This document shows positions 11,500 to 24,400 of a DNA stretch of 64,000 nucleotides, piece after piece (within the stretch, counting starts at the first letter, position 1; each line of letters begins with the position of its first letter). The position numbers and the translations under genes were made by a program. The notes under the pieces were generated by a model. The model was given only the letters and a program-made list of their open reading frames with translations. It was not told where the DNA came from and did no database searches. Source of the DNA: Aselliscus stoliczkanus (taxonomy: Eukaryota; Chordata; Mammalia; Chiroptera; Hipposideridae); assembly GCA_033961575.1 (NCBI GenBank), contig CM066731.1:134161001-134225000 (forward strand), in the 5' to 3' direction.

Positions 11500-12660
11500 C
11501 AATCGTTACTGTACAACATTTTCATTCTTTTCTAAATCATTTCTAAATTTCAAATTTTCTTGTTTTGTATTCATGAACTAGTTTTTAAATTTTAAGCACT
11601 CTGGACTTCTAATTTTATTTTTGTTATTTCTATATTAATTGCTTTGTGGACTGAGAGCATGGTCGTTATGCTCTCATAAAGAGAGCAATTTATGAAGAAT
11701 TGCTTTATTGGCTTAGCACACATGATGATTTTAAACAATGTTCTATGTGGTTGAAAACAATGAATATTTTCAATCAGGGGTCAATGTTCTAAAAATTCCC
11801 ATTCAATCAAGATGTTTAATTGTTCAGTTCTAATATATATATACTTACTTTTTTTAACTCTTTGTTCTAAAAAGTATTGGATATAAGATAGTTCTCAACT
11901 CCTCCATGTTGTTCTGTCCATTTTTGCTTTTAATTTGTTGATCTGAGTTATTAGGCATATCCAAGTTTATCCTGGTGAATTGGATTGTATTATACAATGT
12001 TCTTTATTGTCAGTGATGTGTTCATCTTAAATTTAAAATGTCTGATATTAATATAGCTATATAAGCTTTCAATCTTAGTGTGTTTATATGTTTAGATGTG
12101 TCTCTTATAAACAGTCTACCTTTGGATTTTGCTTTAATTTTATTCAGTCTTACATTTTACTACTTTTAACTGAATTTTAACCATTCATATTTATGTTAAT
12201 TAGAAATTGTTAGAAGATTTTTACTGCCTTATTTCTACTTTCTGTTTGTCCTTCTTTTTAGTATTTTTTTTATTTCTCTTTTCTTGCTTTCAGAGTATTA
12301 AATTTATTTTTTAATCCAGTTTTCCTTCTACTGGTTTGGGAATTGTATACTATATATATTTTTTTAATTTACCCTTAAATTTTAACATTGATACATAAAG
12401 TAAAAGTCAGACTTAGAATAATTTACTTTTAATCGTTATATCAGATTTAACAAATAATTTATTTTGAATTTTTAGTAGCTAAATTACTTTTTCTATTTTT
12501 TATCCAGTCAAATTTTGTTTATATTTACCCACATGTTTACCATTTTTTGTTAACCATTCCTTTTTTGCATTTTATGTTATAAAATAAATTCAATCTTCCT
12601 AAATTACATCCATTCTTTAGAAACATCATTAATGAATGTATTTTGGGATTAAACTCTCAG
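11500..12660 (-). mobile_element. L1 ORF2 fragment, antisense, continued
   Basis: Reverse-L1 phrases are present: AATTGCTTTGTGGACTGAGAG near 11637, TGTTCTGTCCATTTTTGCTTT near 11909, GATGTGTCTCTTATAAACAG near 12095, and TTAACCATTCATATTTATG near 12177. It may belong to the same insertion as the piece at 9200-10730, with the SINE inserted between them. Confidence 0.7.
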
Positions 12661-14586
12661 ATTTTATTTGATAAAAACTGTATTTTACCCATGTTATGGG
12701 TTATAGTGATGGCTGGGTTTACAAGTTCTTGGGGACAGTTATTTTTTTCTTAGTTTTTTTTCTATATATATTTTTTCTATTGAGGATAATTTGTATTATA
12801 CACAAGGTGTCATATACACAACAATTATTTGGGGAACATTTACAGGCATGGAGTTCAATTCCAAAATTCCATGTCACCCATACACACTGTACTGCGCACT
12901 GATCTTCCGGTTGAGCTCAATGGGAATCAGAAACAAAGTTATTGCTCTGTGAACAGTTTCAAATAAGCTGCATCAAGAAGAGATCCAAGGATCCTCTTAA
13001 TTTTTCATATCTTCTGTGCTTATGTCTTTATGCCACTTTTAAGTGTGTCCTACCATGACTCTTCTTCCTCTATCCATGCCAAAGCTAAGACGTCATTTAT
13101 TTGTCCTGCTATGCTACCCTTGTGGCATGACTTTTTCTCGACCACTCTTTCTCAGAAGATGTAGCTCTTCAGGTTCCAATATATTTTTAGAGGCACTTAG
13201 TTTTAATCCCCCATTTTGTTTACCCCTGATGTCCTGTTTTAAATCCTCTAACCTGCTATTAAGTTTGTAGTTATGGCCAATACCCATAATGCAGGCATCA
13301 GCCTCCATACTTGCTTACCACTCCGGATTTGTGTTCCCGCAATTTTTTACTCTCAATGATTTCTCTTACCTTCTTGAAAGCTTAGCTATTTTTAAGAGGA
13401 TCGTTGTAATATTTTATACAGAATTCTAGGCAATTTTTTAAAGGATATTTACTGCAGCTTATTATTAGAAACTGTAAAAAAGATTTTTGTTTGTTTGGTT
13501 GTTTGTTTTTGCTTTTAAAATTATTGTTTTCATGATTAATTTCTCAGGCCTGTGCACTCTTAATTCCCATTACTTCTTCTCCAAAATGGAACACATGCAA
13601 AAACATATCTACAGAAACAAACTCAAAAAGGTTCATAGGATTTAAGTAAGAATTTTTATACACATCATTCATACCTATTGTTCACTCATTTATTGGAAGA
13701 AACAAGAGTAGCCTTTTAAGCTTGACTTTGAATTGGCTCTAATTACTAACACTATTTTCTTTAAGCAGGGCATTCTTTTTGCTTAAAACTTATTCATTGT
13801 GTATTTGCATAATTGACATACACTAATCCAGTGTGCCTGCAAAGATGTTCTGCCCAGACTTTCTGTGTCAAATGCATCCAGAGTATTTGCTAAAATCCAA
13901 GGATGGAGTCTTTCTCCACAATATTTGAGTGGGAAGAGACTGACAGACAAATCAGTGAATAAATGTTGAGAAAACATATTAATTACATTATGTGTTCAAC
14001 AAATAAACCTCATTAAATAATAAGTGTTGAGTGGTAAATTTATATCATAGTCTGAGAGACAGAAGACTAAACTGTTAATTACAATATAGCATTATGAGTT
14101 TTACAACGGAAACATATAGAATACTTAAAGAGAACTAGAGAAGGATATTTACATACTTAGGCAAGTTACAAGGAAGGCTGTTTAGAGAACTTAACACAAG
14201 CTGAATGATACCTAAAAGATGAGAACTTAAAAGAAGGAATGAGGTGTTCCAGAAAAAGGAAACAGCAAAGACAAGGGTGCAGAGGTATTGAAAAGATGGT
14301 ATATTTCGGAAATTATAAGTCATTCTCTGTGTCTGGACCATAGAACACATCTGAAAGACTAGCCAGAGAAGACCCTGGTTAGGTAGGTGAGAGCATCAGA
14401 TTGTATGGTATGTTTTATGCCTTGCTTAAGAATTAAGACTTCATAGTAGAGTCTCTAGAGACTTTTAAACAAGGCAGTGACAACAAAGAATAACCTACTA
14501 GAAGGATATTAATGACAATTTTACAATTTGCTGGGGAAGGATACAAACTAACTACAATTTTGTTTTTCTGTTAAATAGAACTTCAG
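12660..14586. other. Intron 13, last part, no certain exon
   Basis: Apart from the candidate exon at 13548-13645, I recognise nothing. The block at about 14150-14500 reads like an old interspersed repeat (GAATGAGGTGTTCCAGAAAAAGG, then CAAAGACAAGGGTGCAGAGG) but is not assigned. Confidence 0.4.
13548..13645 (+). other. Candidate alternative FSIP2 exon, mutually exclusive with exon 14
   Basis: A fair acceptor (AATTTCTCAG) and a strong donor (TTTAA|GTAAGA) flank 98 bases that are open only in the frame continuing from exon 13. The product begins ACALIPITSSPKW and ends SKRFIGF plus two bases. Those two bases fit exon 15 (AA+A gives Lys) but not exon 14. The segment therefore keeps frame only if exon 14 is skipped. 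It may be a real alternative exon, a relic, or a chance pattern. Confidence 0.3.
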
Positions 14587-14636
14587 GCTCCTGCCACAGC
14601 CCAGGGTATTTTCCCTTCTCATGGTTTGTCAAATAT
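14587..14636 (+). CDS. FSIP2: FSIP2 exon 14
   Basis: This exon has 16 codons, APATAQGIFPSHGLSN, plus two bases that make Ile with exon 15. The donor AAATAT|GTAAGT is strong. Two acceptors compete: AAATAG at 14578 and ACTTCAG at 14586. Only the second joins exon 13 (phase 0) and keeps the frame needed by exon 15, so it is chosen. The other two frames of the segment cannot connect through exon 15 without a stop. Confidence 0.7.
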
Positions 14637-16102
14637 GTAAGTATTGAAGGAAATCAATGTATAATTATAAATTAATATTTTAATAATTACATGAGTTCTA
14701 TTCAATAGTAAATGATTATGTGGGATCCTTCATTCTTGTCGTTGTACTTGGAATTAGTGAAAATTCTGTCTTTTGCAAACTCTCACCACTGTTTTAGCTG
14801 TAAGATAAAGTGAATGTGCTTCTTCCTTCTCTATTTCCTTATCCCTTATAGAACTGTGGTTCTATATTTTCCCTATATTCAGAGTTGTTATGCCACTTTC
14901 AAGTATGTCCTGCCATTCCCTCTCCTCTTCAAGTGTCTTTTTAGGATCTGAACTTGTCCCTTTGTCTTTCTCCGCTTTGAAACATATACCATTCCTTAAG
15001 CTTTTTGTGATTACTTGCTTCCTAAGGATGGTAAATGAGATTACTATAAATATTGATCACTTATTCAGTTATTCCTATCTTAATGGGTATTTGCAGTGTA
15101 ATTCAAAATAACAGTCTCTAATAATGGAAATTACAAATCTTTAGAAAAGAAATTTTGGGGGCCTGAAGGAATTTTATTCCTTAGACCTTGGTGGTCACCT
15201 ATTCTGTTGGTATTTATGTATGGTTTTTCTCAACTTTAAATAAGAGACACTACTATTTTAGACCCCAAGCCATCACCTTTAAAAAAATCAATGCACAATA
15301 TAAGGTTCAGGATAGCTTTTACAAAATCGAAACTTCTATGAAAATGTTTGGGTAAAGTTAAGTGGTGTAGGGTGGTAAAAGTGTTGATATATGAGTAGAT
15401 CATATCTCACTATTTGTTTTGTTTTATTCTATCATTCATTCTTGGGTTTTTCTTTTATTTGTTACAATTCAGAAAACTGTGTTTTTAATGTCATTAGTTG
15501 TGAGGATAAACCTAAATAGAACATATGGTAGAATAGTATCATATATAGAAAGGGGCTACATATCAATTGATATTGAATAAGGCTAGAAACCTATGTTTTT
15601 AACCATAGTTATTGAATAATCATCCACATATTCCCTTCCTACTTTTTGATGAGAGTGTGGGTGGGACTATGGAATTTGAAGTAAGAAAATGATTATCAGA
15701 AAGCTCCGGTCAGATGCCTTGCCCCTCATGTCTTTTAGAAGACAGAAAGGACTAGCCCAATCTCTCCCTCCAATGCTATGTCCTTCCTCAGAGACCCACG
15801 AAGCAGTCATGGAAAAGGTTGCTCAGTAGAATTTTCAGATAGATATATATTTTATGCAGTAGCTACAGTTCTTCTCCTTTGAGTAATAAAGCATGTGGGT
15901 CAGTATAGAAGGACGAGGAGAAATGGGTGGGCATGGGAGGTTGAACAAAAATAAAGTTCATTCTTCATTTTGAATTCCTGTAGAAAAAAAACTCAGATAT
16001 AAAGAGAAAAAACTGATTCAATGATGAGAAAATTTTGGAAAAATGACATAAATTTTTGACCCTAACTAATAATTAAATAATCAACTTTTCTTGACTTTAC
16101 AG
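14637..16102. other. Intron 14, nothing recognised
   Basis: AT-rich sequence without a splice-bounded exon, repeat or other signal that I can name. Confidence 0.5.
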
Positions 16103-16139
16103 ACAACAGAATCTCCTCCATAATTGCTTGCAAGAAAAA
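16103..16139 (+). CDS. FSIP2: FSIP2 exon 15 (37 bases)
   Basis: A micro-exon with acceptor CTTGACTTTACAG and an excellent donor, GAAAAA|GTATGT. One base completes the codon from exon 14, then 12 codons, QQNLLHNCLQEK, end on a codon boundary that joins exon 16 at VTSEELNSII. Phase 0 would meet TAA at once, so the phase is fixed by the sequence. The peptide looks helical and leads into the first helical box of exon 16. Confidence 0.8.
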
Positions 16140-18400
16140 GTATGTATTATAAAACCCACTGATAAGGCAGCATATTAATGGTACTTTCTAATGTGTCATA
16201 ATAGAAGAAAATCTCTGACTCAAATAATGAGTAACCATTAGTCTATAATGATATTAGTCTCTCTCTCTCCACCCCCATTTTTTTTTTCTTTTTTAACGTT
16301 TACCTTCGGATAATTCTTAGATTTCTCAGTGGTCTAAAGTTCTTATCAAAAGATAATATTGGCCTGTCAGGAAGGGGTCTCATGGGCCTAGAAGGAGAAG
16401 GAGGCATTAAGGGACCTGGCCATCATAAGAACAGCATGAGATACCACAAACCCTTTCTGTCACGGGAAGCCATTAAGTGATATGGCTTTGCAGAGTTGGC
16501 TGGTGAGCTAAAATGTCTATGTCTGTCCCTATCCATTTTGATAGGAAGGGACCTGGCCACCCAAGAAGGTCACATGAAAAGGTACCTGGTCACAGACAGA
16601 TATGAGGGCATATTTGTTTAAGTCCCACCTTTGGATGTAGTCAGATCAGCCAGGAAAGAGAAAGGGATTGGAGAACAACACATATTCTGACATTCCTTTT
16701 CACATGGACACCTGCTCAAGTCATATAATATATAACAAATACAAAAGCTTTGATTCAAGAGAGTATTTCCCAGTTTAATATTATAATGGAAAGCAAAGGT
16801 AAACTAGGTTCTCTATACCATATTTCACTACATAGAAAACTTTAGGAATATCTCTTTTTCATATATCAAGATTGGAAACAGTTTCTTGCACCTAGCCTGA
16901 GAATAACAATGTAGGTCTGTTGTTTGTTTATTATCTGAGTATAAGAAAAATAATATATATTGAATGTCTTAGTTTTTATGTGTTATATAGTAGATTAGAA
17001 TAATTATCATCTCTGTTAAAACTTAGGTTTTATTCTTAAAATCTTGATTTAGGATGTGATTATGTAAGACAAGTATTATACAATATATGCTGTCATCCAA
17101 AATATGTTGTATAGTTGTCTGTACAATAAGTGAAAAAGTATCTTTAGGAGGTTTGATGATTAGAGCGCAATAAAATGGCTTTCCTGGCATGGGCGAAACA
17201 CTCAAATGTGTCAGGAGAGAGTATGCTACATAAGTGTGAACTCTTTTTGAATGTTGGCCTGAAACATGAATAATGCCATGCAAACTTACGACAATATTTG
17301 GGATGTGAACAGCCCCCTTAGAGGAATCCTACTGTTTACCCTGCTACCTACAGACCAGCCCTGCAGGCTTTGCTCCCAATCATTATCTATGGCCTTTATG
17401 TCTTAAGAGTAACAATTTAAAAAACAGACTACTAGTTTATTACAGGCAATAGGATTTTGCAAGCCCCAAACAGATTTTCAGTAAGTAAGTAGAGGCATGT
17501 AGGATTCTACAGATGCATTCATTGTCCACTCTTGGTCCAGTGTAATCTGTGACAATACCATTGACCACTAAAGAAATGGTCATCCAAATTTATTGACAGC
17601 TCAAAATGAGGACATTTCCAACTTCCCTACCCTTGCTCAGCTCCTGACTCTTTAAGACCCCGTGCTAGCTTAGCCCTTACATTCTATCTAAACTAAATGG
17701 TTCCTGCACTGCATCATCTTTTCTCAGTCTCCCTAAGATAGTTTGCACCGATACTCTTTTGTTGGATATAAAGCCATTCAATCTCCACAAAGCATTGACG
17801 TTTTTATTGCCCATCAAATAATTCTTAACAATTAGCTGTAGTAATGTCCACATATACAGATCACAGGCTCATCCCCATGCTAGGGAATGGGGAATAGAGA
17901 TGGCTTAATTTCCATCCTTACATCTTAGCTGGACACATGCCTCTCAAAGCACCCAAATGTGTTCACTACATTGTTTTGAGAAATACTCTGTTAGAAATAA
18001 TCTGGCGTATTTTAAAAACAATTCTGCTGGGTCACAGACACTATGTTTCTTCTTGCCCAAACACTTGCATGTTATTATCCTATACAGCAATTTGGTGATT
18101 TTTTTTTTCAATCAAAAAGTCATGTAGCCCAGCAATAAATGTTGTGGGGGGCATAGAGAGGGTAGGAAAAAAACCTTCTAAGGGAATGTTAATCAAATGG
18201 GAACTTATATAAAAAATATTTATTGTACTGAACAATAAACCAACTTGAAATTAATCTGAAATTCAAAATAGATTCTTTACTATGTTCTCTTTATAACCAT
18301 GATGGTATCCAGCCTTGTATTGTTTGATGTAAAAAAAAAAAAATGTTATCCTCTGTCCCACATATGATTTTCTTTTCATTCCTGTGTGCCTTTTTTCCAG
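16140..18400. other. Intron 15, no gene
   Basis: The purine-rich block at about 16355-16690 (GACCTGGCCATC, then GACCTGGCCACC, then GTACCTGGTCAC, a phrase recurring three times) may be an old repeat. The rest is not recognised. The intron ends in a good pyrimidine tract before CCAG at 18400. Confidence 0.5.
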
Positions 18401-21400
18401 GTAACTTCTGAAGAACTGAATAGTATAATTCAGAATACAATGACCTGGGTTGTGGCTACCGTCACCAGTATATTATATCCAGCCATCACAAAGTATGAAG
18501 AAAGGTTGCAAAATAATAGATACCCTGTATCTGATGACTCTGTCCTCTCTTCAGATAGTTCAAGTTTCTGTAGCACATGCAGTGAAGAGTTTACATATGG
18601 AAGCTACACATCTGCAATAACTAAAAAATTTCAGAGAGAGCCCTGTGCATTTGCAGTTGACATATCAGTGCGGCGACCAACCTCACCTTTAAAACCACCT
18701 TCTGCACATGTGAAAAGAACAGTTGGAAAAACAGATCACATAAAACAACAATCTATAACATCTGAACTCAAAAATAATAAAACCAGCATGATATATGTGT
18801 ACCCTAAGCTTAGAAGTTGTAAGTCCGATAGTCACCTTTTAGTATCACTTGAAACAGGCACAAAAAAATCTAAGGATGCTACCACTGAAACAGATGGCTT
18901 ACAGAGTCAAGAATTTTCTGATCAAAAAGCAAAAGCCATGAGTGAAATAAAGAATTTAAAGAATACTTTTGTTAATTTTAAATGTCACTTGAAAGGGGAA
19001 ACAAAATTAATTTTAGAAAGAATTTTTGAAGAAATAATGTCTGACTTAACACAGGCCATTCCATCAATCTCTTCTGTTACTGCTGAAGTGTTTGTTGATC
19101 ACAGCGAGCCTGATAAAACAGGTTTGCTCTCCAATGCTGATATCTCCTCGGTTGCTACAGAGATCGTAGAAAATATGCTTGAGAAGCTACAGTCTGTAGT
19201 TGAGAAAAAATGTGTTGAGATGTTTTCACAAGACGATTTGTCAGTCGACATAAAACCACGCTTAACACCCAGTGAAGAATATCGCACTCCATCAAATGGA
19301 AAACCTTTAGAAGCTTCACTGCCTTATCCTTTGGAATCCATGTGTGATATTGCAGAAGATATGGTGCATGCCATTTTACAAAAGTTGATGACTCTTGCAC
19401 CTTGTAAGCCAGATCAACTTCCTCATCTTGAAGATGCAACTAAACTTTCCTATCAGCAACATATGACAAATCAAACATGTCCGTTCCTTAAAAAAGCTGA
19501 CAGAAAGAAACATAGTCCTGAATCTGATGCAGCCAATTTAACTATTAAAGAAGAAATGCAGAATTTAATATCAAATATTTGTTCACAGTCCTCTTTGGTT
19601 TGCTATATAGAGGAAGCAATCAGTGCTATACTAGGATATGTACAAACTGAACTTAATAATGAGAGGCTTATTGCCTCTGAAGAAACGGTAGTACTACTTC
19701 AGCTACTCAATGACATCTTCACTCAGCTGCATCAGGAGCCAGTAAAAACAGATGGCAAAAAATGTAAATGCTCTAGACAGAGCAATCTTCCCGATCCTGA
19801 AGAAAAGTACAGACTCACTGGCACTAGGTTATCCAATGGTCCTAGGTCTAGAAAAACATTTCCACCTATTAATGTTCCTGGAATGGTCCTTTATTCTGAA
19901 GATGATAATGAAGAAATAGACAAAATTGTGGAAAATGTACTTGATTCATCTTTTAAAGAAGAAAAAGAAAAATCACAAAAACAGAATCCTGAGGATTGGT
20001 TTACAAAAGGAAGGACCTGTTTTGAATACCAAAGAAATCACAAACCATCCACAAAGCCTGCCTCTCCAAGAAGCAAAGTTGTGTTTTACGATGGGGGATT
20101 AAAGACTGAGTTACCATGTTTTAATAATCAAGAAGTGTTAAAGAAAAGACCATGTGTGAATAAAGACATTTTAATTTTCAGCCAAGATCAAAAGCATAAA
20201 ATACAAAAGGATTCACAAAACATAGTTAAAAGTGTTTTAACAGAAATGCTCAAGGAGTTATCTTCCATTCCTCCTGGCCACTTAGGCAGTAAAACTGGTA
20301 AAGAAGCTTCAGTTCTTGTTTCAGAAAAACCTCAAGGACTGTCACATCAAGAATGGATGGAAGAGATGTTCTCTGTGTCAGAAATTCACACAGTGGCCCA
20401 GGAAATAACAGATGCTGTGCTAAATATACTTCATAAGGCATCAAGCTGCATCCCCAATATCACCAAAAGCCCTGGTTCTTCATTAGCTCATCAAACTTCC
20501 CTAGATAGTTCTGATACCCGCTACATGGTCAAGGAAGCGCCAAATGAAAATCCATTAAAACTATGGTTTCACAGTGAAAAGAAAGTGAAATATTTATCTT
20601 CACTCAACTTACCTCCTACAAAACCTTCCCTTTTAAAATCTGAAGAAAGTGAACTTAAACCTGTAAATGACCTTATTGATCAGATCATTAATACAGTTTT
20701 TAAAAGGCTGAAGTTACTTATTTATCCAAAATTGCAAATAGGCTCCAAATCTTCACTTGCAGAACAATCTTTACTACAATCTCAACTTAGCACATACACA
20801 ACTAAAGTGGTAAACATCGTTTTGCATGCTATCCAGAATGAATTAGAACTTGATAAGACAAACCTAAACTTTCAGGAGACAGACCACATCAAACCCCCTG
20901 AAGGGTTTTTTGCTGACACTGATAAATCAAAATCCCTGGTCTCAAGTCTTAATGATGACATTATGGCATCTCCATTATTACGCTGTATTTGTGAAATATT
21001 ATCAAGTGGACATTTGGATCAAAGCAGTGGTTCACTCCCTTTGGATAAGTCAAGGCCTTCAGCTTTGTATGGCTCTGACAATGTTGAAAAACAAAATGCC
21101 TTGCCAAGTAGGCAGGATAAAAAATCTTTTCACCAATATTTGGCTACTCCATGTGCTCTCCATAGTGTCTTTAATGGAAAAGATCTCAAAGAGAATATGA
21201 GATTGCGAGTGTTAGACAAGATTGGGGAAACACTGTATGAAATGTTATGTAAGCTCATAGGAGCCTGTCCTGACTGTCAGCCATCTTGTAGGAAGCTAAA
21301 CAGAGAGACAAAGAATGAGAATAGCACTGCTGAACTGCAGTCTAATATTCGGCTCATTTCCAAAGCAATTTTGGAATATATCATTGCAAAATTATGTAAT

Positions 21401-24400
21401 ATTGACAAGGATACCAGTTGTGCAAGTTCTGAAATTAAAGCTGTCTCAGACACTCTTGATATTGACAGCCTATCATTTGCTTCGATTACTGAGGAAATTG
21501 CCAAATGCACTGACATAATCTCCAGCATAGTTTCCAGGATGATAGTTCAGAAGGGTAATGAAGAGGTGAGTAAACACAAGGCAAAAACTATTGCTCCTTC
21601 GTCTTCCAAAATAGGGAGGACAAAAGAAATACAGCCAAACAAATTGAAATCTGTGGCTTCAGATATTCTTAATATGGTTTTTGCTAAACTGGAAGGATTT
21701 GCCAATGGAAATTTAGAAACCCAGGATTCTATTAGTGATGGAAATAAGAAAAGGGGTAAAATGGACTTAAAATGTGAAAGTGCCAGTGTTTTTACAGACA
21801 CACATGAAGAGCTATTGCAGTCTACTTTAAACAAGCATGCAAAGAAGGTATCAAGTGCTATATTGAAAGCCATTCAAACAGAATTAAATATGAACTCAGA
21901 TTTGAGGACAAGTATAAAAACCCCACCATCTGAGAATCAAATGTTTAAGAATATAGTCAATTTAATTTTAGAAGCAGTATCCCCAGGTATGTTTAATGAA
22001 ACTGAATATGAAAAGAGGGGAATTGAAACTTATCGATACAAGCCAACCTATGGAAATCTCCTTCCTGGAGGAGCCGAATCAGATTCATTTTTAGAAGATG
22101 CTGAACATACAGAGAAAGAACCCACTGGAGAGAGAACATCACGAAGAGAAGAAACTAAATCAGATTCTCTTCAACAATGGGTGCTAGAAAGAACCTTAAA
22201 CAAAATTGAAGTGAAACTCAAAGAACCACAGAAGTCTCCGATTGTTCCCATTATAAGAAATATTTTGAATGAAATTTTTCAAGATACTTTGGTCAATCAA
22301 TCAAATGTGCTTTCTCCCTCCCACTCTCCTTTAAGGAACATTCCTCACAATGTTGATGAGCCAATCACTCAAACATCTGTTCAATGTATAGATCAAATGA
22401 CAAGCCCTTTAGTGTCTGAAGCAGATGTAACCATAGTGTCAGATGATGTTGTTAGAATTGTATTTCATAAACTTTATTCAGCTGCCATGACCGAGAGAAA
22501 TGCAAGTAAAAACAGGTATAAAACCATCACATTATCAGCCAATGTTTCTTTTCAAGAACACACCTGTGGAGAGAAGTCCTCTGTTACTGTGCTGGACAAG
22601 AACCCATGTACTGTTCAGTCCAGATTCAATATTGACAAACAGGCCAGTGTAGATGTAGTTAAAGATATTGTGCAGGCAATATTAACAAATCTAGAAACTT
22701 TTGCTACTCTCAAAGTAAATTCCCTTTTTTGTCCCCAAATCAACTTCACAGTTCCAATGGCTTTACCTATTCAGCAGGATAAAAATACATTAAGCAAAAC
22801 ATTATCAGCTGAAGATTCATATTCTGATGAACGATTTTCTTGCTGCCCAGTAGATCATATTACATCAGAAAAGACCAACTCGTTTCAACTGTCTTTAAAT
22901 AAATTAAATACATATGCAACAGAAGTGGCCAGGAAAATGTTACAAACAATCAAGCATGAGTTAGATAAAGAAAGGGAAAGTCCACTCTTAACTCATAACA
23001 TTGTGGTTTCTGAAGGTATTGCAAGTCAAATTGTTAACACAGTGTTAGATATTGTATCGTCTAAAGGCAAATGTGACAAAAACAATTCTGACACAGAGAT
23101 TAATTCAGATCAGCAAGAAGGTATTATTGAAAAGATGTTTAATAAGACTGAATATCGAAAAGTACTTCAGTTTCAAATACAAGATACTATTGAAAGTATC
23201 TTATGTGATATTTATGGAAAAGCACTGTATCAAAATAATCTCTCATTTGCCACACCCACTGTGAAATGCAACATAGCTGATAAACAGCCTGGAGCAAATC
23301 CTGAAATGTACACTGAAGGTGCAAATAAGATTATTCCAAAACTTCCAATTCCTAAATCAGATGTTATTTTGATATCCAGTGACATAGTGAACATTATTCT
23401 TCATAATCTCAGTTCTGCTGTCATGCTTGGCATAAATGCAGGGGACCCTACTTGTGTATTGCCCCTGACATTTTGTGATACATTTCCACAAGCAGAGTGT
23501 CAACGGCCGCCTCTTATGGAGTCGAAAAATGGAAGAAAAACAGAGTGTTTTTCATCTTCAAAAAATCTAAAATCAGCTTATGCTGATGATAATCAGATAA
23601 CTGCAGTAGAGAAAGAAGGCACCAAGAAATCTTCTCCCGACCTATTTGAGGAAAATGCTAACTTTATTACTAAAACTATTTTTAATCGGTTAAAATCTTT
23701 TGTCTCAGAAAGAATAGATTCATTAATTACTTTAGCTTTCCAGCCTAAAGAAAAGTTGTTTGCTTGCCCAGAGCTAGAAAATAGTAAACAAGATGATAGC
23801 ATATTTCATGAATCAAGTCAAATGGAATCAAATATGAATGTCCTGAAAATATCAACTGAAAATATTTTCAGCCAGGGATCTACAGATTACACTGTTGCCA
23901 GTTACAGAGAAAAACTTGGATCTACAATTCATCTATCACAAACTAGTCTTAAGGGATATGCTGACATCATTGCCAGTGTTGTTTTGAAGCTTATTAAAAA
24001 TGACTTAGACCTAGAAATCCAAAAGGTGTATCCATATCAAAACAGTATTTTATTCCATGAAAACATCATTGTGAGTGAAACTGTTAATAGTATCTTAAAG
24101 ATTTTATATAATAAAAGATCTGTAAAGGAAATTAGTTTTTATTCAAAAGACATTCCTAACTCATTTTCACAACTAACTGCATTAAATGAAATATTGCCAG
24201 GACAAACAGAGCAGGAGAAAAACACCAAACTCTCTCTGTTTTCGAAGAATCCATTAGAACAAAACCAAGCAACACTGGAAAAGGAAAGCCAGAGAATTAC
24301 TTTGGAAGAAATATTTATGAGAAATGAAAAATCAAAACAAAAAGAAGAAACTGCACTACTCAGTACAGTGGAAGAAGTTTTAAATAAAGTGTATCAAAGA

